A stretch of DNA of 64,000 nucleotides from Mycobacterium sp. ACS4331 (GTDB lineage Bacteria > Actinomycetota > Actinomycetes > Mycobacteriales > Mycobacteriaceae). Under the pieces are notes generated by a model. The model did no database searches. It saw only the letters and a list, made by a program, of their open reading frames with translations, and was not told where the DNA came from. Of this stretch, positions 1-6,671 are shown piece by piece; within the stretch, counting starts at the first letter, position 1, and every line of letters begins with the position of its first letter. The position numbers were made by a program, and so were the translations under genes. Location of the stretch: assembly GCF_001667265.1 (NCBI RefSeq), contig NZ_LZHW01000078.1, positions 1-64,000 of the forward strand, given 5' to 3'.

Positions 1-23
1 CCCGCCCCCGACGCCCCGCCCAT
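1..23 (-). CDS. possible 5' end of the next gene (cut by window edge)
   Basis: An ATG at 21-23 (minus strand) opens a frame that runs off the left edge and begins Met-Gly-Gly-Ala-Ser-Gly. It lies 13 bases after the stop of the 231-residue gene on the same strand, a spacing typical of an operon. No clear ribosome binding site is visible. Only seven codons are present, so the frame may be chance and no function can be given. Confidence 0.25.
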
Positions 24-36
24 CGGGATCTGACCG

Positions 37-732
37 CTATCCGCGACGCCGCTCCAGTTCCGCCACCAGGCGGCGGGCGGCGTCGCGGAGGTCATCGGGC
101 ACCGCAACGGTCTGAAGACGTGTGGACGTACGAGGTTCCCGCGACCCGGCGGGTGTACCCGCAGCCTTGGCGCGACGCCGCCAGATCAAGACCATGAACC
201 CGCCGACACCGGCGACGGCGATCAGGCCCAGGATGGCCAGCTGAAGGCCGCCGCCACCCTCGGCGGGTTCGCGCTGGCCCTCGGGTCGCCCGTCGGCGCT
301 CGGCGTCGCCTCCACCGACGTGGTGACCCCTGACGTCATCGAGCCCGACGGCGAGTCGTCGCCGACAGCCAACAGCACGATCAGCGAAACCACCAGGGTT
401 GCCAACAGCACGGCACTGGCGATCAGGAACACCGTGATCGAGCGCAGCGGAGTGCGCGTCGCGTAATCGGTCGTGCGGTACGAGAGCGGATTGACGGTGG
501 GTGCGACCCCCTCCCCGGGCTGCGGCCGCGGCGTGGTGCCGATCACGGCGCCCCGCAACCTCTTCAGTTCCGCACGCAGAATCTTCTCGTCACCGGTCCA
601 CACCGCGTCGTCCAGGCGATTGACGGATTCCGCGACAGCAGGCCACCGCTCGGGCGGCAGGGTCAGTCGCGGCAACGAGGTCAACGTCACCGACACCTCG
701 TCGATGAGGGCCATCGGCAACTCGTCAGACAC
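37..732 (-). CDS. membrane protein with CATRA-associated-small-protein-like N-terminus
   Basis: 231 residues. The first ~65 residues carry a Leu-Pro-Pro-Glu-Arg-Trp motif, a helical Leu/Ala stretch, a Gly-Asp and a second helix. As I recall it, this is the pattern of the small CATASP domain that accompanies caspase/TPR (CATRA) conflict systems in actinobacteria; no profile was run. A membrane helix follows at about 100-123, then a Ser/Thr/Gly/Glu-rich linker, a second helix at about 162-183 and a basic tail. The GTG start at 732 lies 8 bases after a TAAGAT -10 (741-746), suggesting a leaderless mRNA. It would lead an operon running off the left edge. The alternative is an unrelated two-helix membrane protein. 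Confidence 0.6.
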   Translation of the reverse strand: MSDELPMALIDEVSVTLTSLPRLTLPPERWPAVAESVNRLDDAVWTGDEKILRAELKRLRGAVIGTTPRPQPGEGVAPTVNPLSYRTTDYATRTPLRSITVFLIASAVLLATLVVSLIVLLAVGDDSPSGSMTSGVTTSVEATPSADGRPEGQREPAEGGGGLQLAILGLIAVAGVGGFMVLIWRRRAKAAGTPAGSREPRTSTRLQTVAVPDDLRDAARRLVAELERRRG

Positions 733-740
733 AAGGCGCG

Positions 741-746
741 ATCTTA
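741..746 (-). promoter_or_regulatory. -10 element TAAGAT, leaderless start for the 231-residue gene
   Basis: Minus-strand TAAGAT fits TANNNT and ends 8 bases before the GTG at 732, so the transcript would begin at or next to the start codon. No convincing -35 is seen. Confidence 0.45.
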
Positions 747-819
747 GTCAGCCACCACGCCCAGCCCGTCAGGATCGAGCCAGAGCCGACCCCACCGCCC
801 GTCGCGGACATCCTCAGCC

Positions 820-836
820 GTCAACCCAGGGTTGAC
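820..836. promoter_or_regulatory. clpC2 operator 1 (perfect palindrome)
   Basis: GTCAACCCAGGGTTGAC: arms GTCAAC/GTTGAC around 5 bases. It overlaps the -35 (TTGACG, 832-837) of the clpC2 promoter and recurs 28 bp downstream with the same arms and spacer length. Probable repressor site; ClpC2 itself is the leading candidate ligand. Confidence 0.75.
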
Positions 837-860
837 GTATATCCACCGTCAACCTACCGT
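832..860 (+). promoter_or_regulatory. clpC2 promoter, leaderless
   Basis: -35 TTGACG (832-837), 17-base spacer, -10 TACCGT (855-860), then 7 bases to the ATG at 868. Transcription should start at the A of the ATG. Both hexamers lie inside the twin palindromes, so an operator-bound protein would block RNA polymerase. Confidence 0.7.
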
Positions 861-864
861 TGAC
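848..864. promoter_or_regulatory. clpC2 operator 2 (perfect palindrome)
   Basis: GTCAACCTACCGTTGAC: same GTCAAC/GTTGAC arms and 5-base spacer as operator 1. It covers the -10 (855-860) and ends three bases before the start codon. Centre-to-centre spacing is 28 bp, just under three helical turns, so two dimers could sit near the same face. Confidence 0.75.
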
Positions 865-867
865 GAT

Positions 868-1611
868 ATGACCGGCCCGAACTCCATCACTCAACCCGTC
901 AGCCTCGACGCCCTGATCCGGGCCATCAAATCGGTGCACGAGGACACGCTCGACCAGTTGACCGACGCGATGCTGGCCGCCGAACACCTCGGTGAGGTCG
1001 CCGACCACCTGATCGGCCACTTCGTCGACCAGGCCCGCCGTTCCGGCGCGTCGTGGACCGACATCGGCAGGTGTATGGGAGTGACCAAGCAGGCCGCGCA
1101 GAAGCGCTTCGTTCCCAAGGGAGAGGCGCTGGACCCCAACGAGGGGTTCCAGCGCTTCACACCGCGGGCTCGAAACGCGATCGTCGCCGCCCAGAGCGCC
1201 GCTCAGGCCGACCGCAGCCCGGAGATCACCACCGACCATCTGATCCTCGGGCTGCTGACCGACCGCGAGAGCCTGGCCGCGACGTTGTTGACCAGGGAGC
1301 GGATCGACCTCGACTCCCTGCGGGCCGCTGTCGAGTCAACCCCCGGACCGGGCGAGGCCCTCGAACTGGTTCCCTTCAGCGCCGCCGCCAAGAAGACCCT
1401 CGAACTGACGTTCCGGGAGGCGTTGCGCCTCGGCCACAACTACATCGGCACCGAACACCTCGTGCTGGCCCTGCTCGAATCCGAGAACGACGCGGCGACG
1501 CCCGGCCCACTGCATCGCGCCGGCGCCGACAAGGCGCGGTTCGAGGCCGACCTGATCGCGGCCCTGTCCGCGCTGACGGGAACAAAACCAGACGACACGT
1601 CGTCGACGTGA
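868..1611 (+). CDS. clpC2: ClpC2, Clp-N-domain protein with helix-turn-helix
   Basis: 247 residues; corresponds to Rv2667. An N-terminal helical part with a helix-turn-helix-like segment at about 57-82 (Ala-Ser-Trp-Thr-Asp-Ile-Gly, then Val-Thr-Lys-Gln-Ala-Ala-Gln-Lys-Arg) is followed by a Clp N-domain double repeat (about 90-235, each repeat with a Thr-x-His-Leu segment). There is no AAA+ ATPase part, so it is not a chaperone. Known for the family: ClpC2 binds the ClpC1-targeting antibiotic cyclomarin, protects ClpC1, and regulates its own promoter. The sequence agrees: twin palindromes cover the promoter. The ATG at 868 is chosen over the in-frame ATG at 832 because the -10 lies between them. 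The stop overlaps the next start by one base. Confidence 0.93.
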   Translation: MTGPNSITQPVSLDALIRAIKSVHEDTLDQLTDAMLAAEHLGEVADHLIGHFVDQARRSGASWTDIGRCMGVTKQAAQKRFVPKGEALDPNEGFQRFTPRARNAIVAAQSAAQADRSPEITTDHLILGLLTDRESLAATLLTRERIDLDSLRAAVESTPGPGEALELVPFSAAAKKTLELTFREALRLGHNYIGTEHLVLALLESENDAATPGPLHRAGADKARFEADLIAALSALTGTKPDDTSST

Positions 1612-2033
1612 TGATGAAACTCGACGACACTGCGCGGGCCCTCATCGGCGACGGCGCCAACGCGACCCTCGTGACCCTCAACCCCGACGGCAGCCCGCAG
1701 GTCAGCGTCGTCTGGGTGGCCCTGGAGTCCACTCCCGACGGTGATGAACTCGTCTCGGCCCATCTCGCCGTCTACCAGAAGATCCGCAACATCAGGCGGG
1801 ACGGCCGAGTCGCGGTCACCATCATCTCGGACACCACAGGCCCCGGAATGCGGCCCTACCTCGCAATCACCGGAACCGCGCGCATCGTTGAAGGCGGAGC
1901 GCCCGAACTGCTGACGAGACTGTCCGCGGTCCTGATGCCCGGCAGCGGATTTCCCCCGCCGGGATCCCCTCCCGGCTACCTGACCCGGATACGCGTGGAG
2001 AAGGTGGGTGGCATCGGCCCCTGGGCCGCCTGA
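1611..2033 (+). CDS. PPOX-class (F420/FMN) split-barrel protein
   Basis: 140 residues. Fits the pyridoxamine-phosphate-oxidase-like split barrel found in small F420-dependent enzymes: an N-terminal Ala-Thr-Leu-Val-Thr-Leu-Asn-Pro-Asp-Gly-Ser-Pro-Gln-Val strand pair, a Lys-Ile-Arg-Asn-Ile segment, Arg-Val-Ala-Val-Thr-Ile, and a C-terminal Arg-Ile-Arg-Val-Glu-Lys-Val strand. Probably binds a deazaflavin or flavin and reduces a small substrate; the substrate is unknown. The ATG at 1611 overlaps the clpC2 stop by one base, so it is translated from the clpC2 mRNA and would share its operators. An ATG at 1614 and a GTG at 1608 are alternatives. Confidence 0.85.
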   Translation: MMKLDDTARALIGDGANATLVTLNPDGSPQVSVVWVALESTPDGDELVSAHLAVYQKIRNIRRDGRVAVTIISDTTGPGMRPYLAITGTARIVEGGAPELLTRLSAVLMPGSGFPPPGSPPGYLTRIRVEKVGGIGPWAA

Positions 2034-2071
2034 GCCGGACTGCCGACGCCGCCGCCGCGCGGTGTGCCATC

Positions 2072-2587
2072 ATGCCAGGCATGCGTCGTTGGTTCACCAC
2101 CCTGCTGACAGTCGTCGCCACCCTCGCGTTGAGCGGCATCACCGTCGGCGTGATGCCGACCGCGGTCGCGGCCGACAGCCCGATCGGTCGACTCGGCGAC
2201 ACCTTGCGGGTTCAGGACGGCGACCTGATCGCCGACGTCACGGTGCTGAGCGTGGAGCCCTCCGAGATCCCGCCCGGGTTCGGCTATCCGCCGCGCCCGC
2301 CGCGCCAACAGGTGTGGAAGGCCAAGGTCGCCGTCCAGGCCGTTCAGGTGCCCAATCCGTACGCCATGGCGGTGTCGTTTCAGTTCAGCGGTGTGACGCC
2401 GACCGGCGACGCCTATCAGCCGCGCAACAGCGACGCGCCTGAGGCACTGCAGTACGGCCTGCAGAACGCCCCGCAGGGATCGGCCGTGGGCGGCTTTGTG
2501 TACTGGGACTGCTACCGCGACCTGGTGGCCAACGTCGTCCTGACGAATAAGAAGACCGGCCAGCGACTGGCGCAGTGGAACGTCTGA
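2072..2587 (+). CDS. secreted MPT63-like (DUF1942) protein
   Basis: 171 residues; corresponds to Rv2668. A Sec signal peptide (basic start, hydrophobic core about 9-27, Ala-Val-Ala-Ala cleavage site near 33-35) leads into a single beta-sandwich-like domain. The order Leu-Gly-Asp-Thr, Gln-Val-Trp-Lys-Ala, Val-Ser-Phe-Gln-Phe, Gly-Gly-Phe-Val-Tyr-Trp-Asp matches the MPT63 family pattern. Function is unknown for the family; MPT63 is an abundant immunogenic secreted protein. The start could also be the ATG at 2081. It is followed after one base by the acetyltransferase gene, so the two are probably co-transcribed. Confidence 0.82.
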   Translation: MPGMRRWFTTLLTVVATLALSGITVGVMPTAVAADSPIGRLGDTLRVQDGDLIADVTVLSVEPSEIPPGFGYPPRPPRQQVWKAKVAVQAVQVPNPYAMAVSFQFSGVTPTGDAYQPRNSDAPEALQYGLQNAPQGSAVGGFVYWDCYRDLVANVVLTNKKTGQRLAQWNV

Positions 2588-2588
2588 G

Positions 2589-3137
2589 TTGGGCCAGCAG
2601 GTAACCGTCACCGCTGCCACCGAATCCGACCTCGACGAGCTGGCTGCCGTTGCAGCACAGACCTTTCCGTTGGCCTGCCCGCCGGCGGTGTCTCCTGTGA
2701 ACGTCGCGGCGTTCATCGCGCAGAATCTGACGGCGGATCGGTTCGCCGCCTACCTTCGCGACCCCGGGCGCGACGTGCTGATCGCGACCGTCGACGGCCG
2801 AATCCTCGGCTACGCCATGATGATTCGTGGTGTACCCGACGATCCGGTGGTGCAGCGGGCCGTCACGGTGCGGCCCGCCGTGGAGCTGTCCAAGATGTAC
2901 GTGCTGCCCGAGGCACACGGGTCAGCGGTGGCCGCCGAACTGATGACCGCGGCGCTGCGGCACGCCGCCGAGGACGGTGCCGCCGCGGTGTGGCTCGGTG
3001 TGAACCAGAACAACACGCGGGCGCAGAGCTTCTACGCCAAGCACGGCTTCAGGGTCAGCGGCACCAAGACGTTTCTGCTCGGCACACACCTGGAGAACGA
3101 CTACGTGATGCTGCGGGTGCTCGGGACGGCTTCCTGA
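2589..3137 (+). CDS. GNAT-family N-acetyltransferase
   Basis: 182 residues; corresponds to Rv2669. GNAT fold: beta-strand Val-Glu-Leu-Ser-Lys-Met-Tyr-Val-Leu-Pro at about 97-107, the acetyl-CoA loop after it (Ala-His-Gly-Ser-Ala-Val-Ala), and the C-terminal Asn-x-Arg-Ala-Gln-Ser-Phe-Tyr-Ala-Lys-His-Gly-Phe motif at about 141-153. It transfers an acetyl group to an unknown amine. The best start is a TTG at 2589, one base after the preceding stop; no better codon is in frame nearby, so translation probably depends on coupling. Confidence 0.88.
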   Translation: MGQQVTVTAATESDLDELAAVAAQTFPLACPPAVSPVNVAAFIAQNLTADRFAAYLRDPGRDVLIATVDGRILGYAMMIRGVPDDPVVQRAVTVRPAVELSKMYVLPEAHGSAVAAELMTAALRHAAEDGAAAVWLGVNQNNTRAQSFYAKHGFRVSGTKTFLLGTHLENDYVMLRVLGTAS

Positions 3138-3206
3138 AGTCACCCCGGGTTCCCGCCCGTTGAAAATCGCTCCGAGGCGGGCATTTCAGACACCCACCCC
3201 GGGCGG

Positions 3207-4235
3207 TCAGCCCAATTCCATGCCGGCCGCGGTCAAAGCCAACAACCGCGAGGTGGCACGCAGATACTTCTTCCGGTACCCGCCGGCCAGCATCTCCTCA
3301 CTGAAGATGGTGTCCAGCTTCTCGCCCGAGGCCACCACCGGGATGCCCGCGTCGTAGAGGCGGTCGGTCAGCGACACCAGACGCAGCGCCACGTTCTGGT
3401 CGTCGAGGGCGTGCACACCGGTGATGAAGACGGCCTGCACATCCTCGATCAGGGTCAGATAACGCGACGGGTGCATCGTCGCCAGATGGGCGCACAGCGC
3501 GTCGAAATCGTCGAGCGTCGCGCCGGAGACCCGCCCGGCACGCTCGGCGACCTGCTCGTCGGTCAGGGGCTCGGGTGCGGGCGGCAGGCCGCGGTGCCGA
3601 TAGTCGGGCCCCTCGATGCGGACCGTTGTGAAGATCTGCGACAGCGTGTTGATCTCGCGCAGGAAGTCCTGCGCGGCGAACCGGCCCTCGCCCAACTGCT
3701 CGGGCAGTGTGTTCGACGTCGCCGCGATCGACACTCCGCGCTCCACCAACTGCGACAGCATGCGCGAGACCAGCGTCGTGTTTCCGGGATCGTCGAGTTC
3801 GAACTCGTCGATGCAGACCACGACGTACTCGGCCAGCAGCTCGATGCACTCGGTGAAGCCGAACACCCCGGCCAACTGCGTGAGCTCACCGAAGGTCGCG
3901 AACGCCGCCTTCCCCGCGTCGGCCCCTGCCAGCGTGAAGTACGTCGATGCCAACAGGTGCGTCTTGCCCACGCCGAACCCGCCGTCGAGGTAGACGCCGA
4001 CACCGGGCAACACCTCGCGCTTGCCGAACAGCTTCTTCCGCCCGGCGCGCCGCGCGACCGCGTTGCTGCAGAACTCCCGGCACGCGACCACGGCGGCGGC
4101 CTGGCTCGGCTCGGCAGGATCAGGGCGGTAGCTGTCGAAGCTGACGTCGGTGAACGTCGGGGGCGGAACGAGCTGGGCGATCAACCGTTCCGGCGACACC
4201 GTCGGATGCCGGTCGACGAGATGGGGGGCGAGCAT
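3207..4235 (-). CDS. zapE: ZapE/AFG1-type AAA+ ATPase
   Basis: 342 residues; corresponds to Rv2670c. P-loop Gly-Gly-Phe-Gly-Val-Gly-Lys-Thr near 85-92 and Walker B Val-Val-Cys-Ile-Asp-Glu-Phe-Glu near 140, followed by Thr-Ser-Asn-Thr (sensor 1), typical of the family. Known roles in relatives: division-site ATPase ZapE in proteobacteria, mitochondrial protein quality control for AFG1; the mycobacterial role is not established. The ATG at 4235 is preferred over a TTG at 4262 because a TACAGT -10 lies 7 bases upstream of it. It diverges from the RibD-like gene with only 35 bases between the start codons. Confidence 0.88.
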   Translation of the reverse strand: MLAPHLVDRHPTVSPERLIAQLVPPPTFTDVSFDSYRPDPAEPSQAAAVVACREFCSNAVARRAGRKKLFGKREVLPGVGVYLDGGFGVGKTHLLASTYFTLAGADAGKAAFATFGELTQLAGVFGFTECIELLAEYVVVCIDEFELDDPGNTTLVSRMLSQLVERGVSIAATSNTLPEQLGEGRFAAQDFLREINTLSQIFTTVRIEGPDYRHRGLPPAPEPLTDEQVAERAGRVSGATLDDFDALCAHLATMHPSRYLTLIEDVQAVFITGVHALDDQNVALRLVSLTDRLYDAGIPVVASGEKLDTIFSEEMLAGGYRKKYLRATSRLLALTAAGMELG

Positions 4236-4242
4236 GGCAGGA

Positions 4243-4248
4243 ACTGTA
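4243..4248 (-). promoter_or_regulatory. -10 element TACAGT, leaderless start of zapE
   Basis: Minus-strand TACAGT fits TANNNT and ends 7 bases before the ATG at 4235. It supports that start over the upstream TTG. Confidence 0.5.
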
Positions 4249-4270
4249 GCGACGTGCTCCAATCGAACTC

Positions 4271-5044
4271 ATGGCCGAACCCGACGCTGGGACGCAACTC
4301 ACACTGCTCGACGGTGCCGGTCCGGTCGGCGAAGAGCGCCTGGCGCAGCTGTACGCCTACCCGCCTGAGTTGACCCGCTGCTGGGTCCGGTCCAACTTCA
4401 TCGCCAGCCTCGACGGCGGCGCGACGGCCGGCGGCAAGTCCGGCGACCTCGGAGGGCCGGGCGACCGGGCCCTGTTCGCGCTGATGCGCGAGAACGCCGA
4501 CGTGGTGGTCGTCGGCGCCGGAACCGTCCGCGTCGAGAACTACGGCGGCGTGCAGCTGTCCGTCCCCGCCCGCCAGGCCCGCCAGGCGCGCGGCCAGGCC
4601 GAAGTCCCGCCGATCGCGATCGTCACGAGATCGGGCCTGCTGGACCGCGACATGCTGGTGTTCACCAAGAGTGAGGTGCCGCCGCTGATCCTCACCTCGG
4701 GGTCGGCCCTGGCCGCCACCAGGACGCGGCTCGGTGATGTCGCCACCGTCGTCGACTGCTCGAACTCCGTCCCCGACGACATCGACCTGAGGGTCGCGCT
4801 GGCGGCGCTGGCCGGGCGCGGGCTGCTGCGGGTGCTGACCGAGGGCGGCCCCCTGCTGCACGACACGTTCATCGCGGCGGGCCTGCTCGACGAGATCTGC
4901 CTGTCCATCGCGCCGGTGCTGGTCGGCGGGGCGGCACACCGCATCGCGAGCGGAGTGGACGAGACACGGACGCCGATGCGCCGCGCCCACGTGCTGGCCG
5001 ACGACTCCGGATTTCTGTACACGCGGTACGTGCGGGAAGCATGA
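4271..5044 (+). CDS. RibD C-terminal-domain reductase (Rv2671-like)
   Basis: 257 residues with only the reductase half of RibD. Motifs: Ser-Asn-Phe-Ile-Ala-Ser-Leu-Asp-Gly near 41-49, the NADPH-binding strand Val-Val-Val-Val-Gly-Ala-Gly-Thr-Val-Arg near 77-86, and Leu-Thr-Glu-Gly-Gly-Pro near 184-189. The family reduces a ribosylaminopyrimidine with NADPH in riboflavin synthesis. The M. tuberculosis counterpart can replace dihydrofolate reductase when overproduced, which links it to p-aminosalicylate resistance. The deaminase domain is absent, so its own substrate is uncertain. It lies 31 bases ahead of the lipoprotein gene on the same strand. Confidence 0.85.
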   Translation: MAEPDAGTQLTLLDGAGPVGEERLAQLYAYPPELTRCWVRSNFIASLDGGATAGGKSGDLGGPGDRALFALMRENADVVVVGAGTVRVENYGGVQLSVPARQARQARGQAEVPPIAIVTRSGLLDRDMLVFTKSEVPPLILTSGSALAATRTRLGDVATVVDCSNSVPDDIDLRVALAALAGRGLLRVLTEGGPLLHDTFIAAGLLDEICLSIAPVLVGGAAHRIASGVDETRTPMRRAHVLADDSGFLYTRYVREA

Positions 5045-5062
5045 GTGCTGTGATGCGCTCGC

Positions 5063-5068
5063 TAGTCT
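5063..5068 (+). promoter_or_regulatory. -10 element TAGTCT, leaderless start of the lipoprotein gene
   Basis: TAGTCT fits TANNNT and lies 7 bases before the ATG at 5076. Confidence 0.45.
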
Positions 5069-5075
5069 TGGCGGC

Positions 5076-6635
5076 ATGAGTCGGCAGGCCCAGTTCGCCA
5101 CGCTCCTTGTTGCGGCGACAACCCTTCTGGCGGGCTGCGCCCCCATCATCGGCGCGGACCCGCGCTTCGCCACCGACCGGAGCCACGGCCACCAGGACGC
5201 CGAGACCACCACCGAGGCACCATCGGGGCCGGCTCCGATCGCGGCACCCAAGGCCGATTTGGCATGGCAGGACTGCACCGACCGGGTGTTCGGCGACACC
5301 GGGGTGCGTGGCGCCCCCGGGGTGACGCTCGAATGCGCCGACTATGACGCAGACCTCGACCCGATCAACGGTGCCACGGGTTCCCTGCGCATCGGCGTCG
5401 TGCGGGCGCGGTCGGAGGCGACACCGGCCGACGCCGGCCCCGTCGTCTTCACCAGCGGCACCGACCTCGCCAGTTCCCACCAGCTGCCGGTGTGGGTGAC
5501 CGGTGCGGGCGCCGACATCCTCAAGACGAACCCGGTCGTGGCCGTGGACCGCCGCGGGCTCGGCATGTCCAGCGCGGTCGACTGCCGCGACCTGTACGAC
5601 CGCCAGGAGATGCGCGATCAGGCGCAGTTCGAAGCGGGCGACGATCCCGTGGCCAACCTGGGTGCCGTCACGCTCACGGCGACGACCTCGTGCACCGACA
5701 TCATCGCGCCCGGCGACTCGGCCTACGACAATGCGCACGCCGCCGAGGATCTGGAACGGCTGCGCAGCATCTGGGATGTGCCGGCACTGGCGCTGGTCGG
5801 CGTGGGCAACGGCGCGCAGATCGCGATGGCCTACGCCGGTTCGCACCCGGACAAGGTCTCGCGCCTGGTGCTGGACTCACCGCTGCCCCCCGCCATCAGC
5901 GCCGAGGCCGCGGCCGAGCAGCGGGTGAAGGGACAGCAGGCCGCGCTCGACGCGTTCGCGGCCCAGTGCGTGGCGGTCAACTGCCCGTTGGGCCCGGACC
6001 CCAAGGCCGCTGTCGACTCCCTGTTGTCGGCCGCGCGGGCCGGCGGTGGTCCCGGCGGCGCCTCGGTGGCGGCGGTGGCCAACGCGATCGTGACCGCGCT
6101 CGGATTTCCCGACGGCGATCGAATCGCCTCCACCAACGACCTGGCCCGGACGCTGGCCGACGCACGCTCGGGCGACGCCGCAGGGCTGCTCGACCTGATC
6201 AGTCGCACCGAAGGCCTCCGCGACACCGACGGTCAGTTCATCAACCGCTGCAGCGACTCACTCAACCGGCCGACCCCGGACCGCGTGCGGCAACTCGTCG
6301 TCGCCTGGCCCAAGCTCTACCCCCAGTTCGGGGCCGTCGGCGCGCTCGACCTCGTGAAGTGCCTGAACTGGCCCAGCGGATCCGCGCCGCAGGACCCCAA
6401 GAACCTCAAGATCGACGTACTGCTGCTCGGGGTGCAGAACGATCCGATCGTCGGGTCGGAGGGTGTCGCCGCGACCGCGGCCACCATCATCAACGCCGGA
6501 GCGACCAGCAAACGTGTGATGTGGCAGGGCGTCGGGCACGGCGCGAGCGTCTACTCGCCCTGCGCGGTGCCGCCGCTGTTGTCCTACCTGGACACCGGGC
6601 GGGCTCCGTCGACGGACACGTACTGCCCCGCCTGA
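5076..6635 (+). CDS. lipoprotein of the tripeptidyl-aminopeptidase-like alpha/beta hydrolase family, serine missing
   Basis: 519 residues; corresponds to Rv2672. A lipobox Leu-Ala-Gly-Cys (Cys about 21) follows a short hydrophobic signal, so it should be an anchored lipoprotein outside the membrane. The body has the two-part alpha/beta-hydrolase layout of actinobacterial tripeptidyl aminopeptidases, with Val-Asp-Arg-Arg-Gly-Leu-Gly, an Asn-Asp-Pro acid segment near 460 and a Gly-Val-Gly-His-Gly histidine near 490. Odd: the nucleophile elbow near 242 reads Gly-Val-Gly-Asn-Gly, with Gly where Ser is expected (codons GGC GTG GGC AAC GGC). It may be inactive, a binding protein, or use another residue. 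aftC starts 36 bases downstream. Confidence 0.85.
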   Translation: MSRQAQFATLLVAATTLLAGCAPIIGADPRFATDRSHGHQDAETTTEAPSGPAPIAAPKADLAWQDCTDRVFGDTGVRGAPGVTLECADYDADLDPINGATGSLRIGVVRARSEATPADAGPVVFTSGTDLASSHQLPVWVTGAGADILKTNPVVAVDRRGLGMSSAVDCRDLYDRQEMRDQAQFEAGDDPVANLGAVTLTATTSCTDIIAPGDSAYDNAHAAEDLERLRSIWDVPALALVGVGNGAQIAMAYAGSHPDKVSRLVLDSPLPPAISAEAAAEQRVKGQQAALDAFAAQCVAVNCPLGPDPKAAVDSLLSAARAGGGPGGASVAAVANAIVTALGFPDGDRIASTNDLARTLADARSGDAAGLLDLISRTEGLRDTDGQFINRCSDSLNRPTPDRVRQLVVAWPKLYPQFGAVGALDLVKCLNWPSGSAPQDPKNLKIDVLLLGVQNDPIVGSEGVAATAATIINAGATSKRVMWQGVGHGASVYSPCAVPPLLSYLDTGRAPSTDTYCPA

Positions 6636-6658
6636 TACGGCTCACATGTGCTCCGGTG

Positions 6659-6664
6659 TAGGTT
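6659..6664 (+). promoter_or_regulatory. -10 element TAGGTT, leaderless start of aftC
   Basis: TAGGTT fits TANNNT and lies 7 bases before the GTG at 6672. It argues against the in-frame GTG at 6648, which lies upstream of it. Confidence 0.5.
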
Positions 6665-6671
6665 GCCGTTC

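Noticed and set aside
3152..3181. CCCGCC/GGCGGG stem between the GNAT gene and zapE as a terminator
   Set aside because: Six GC pairs with an 18-base loop and no T run; such stems occur by chance at this GC content.
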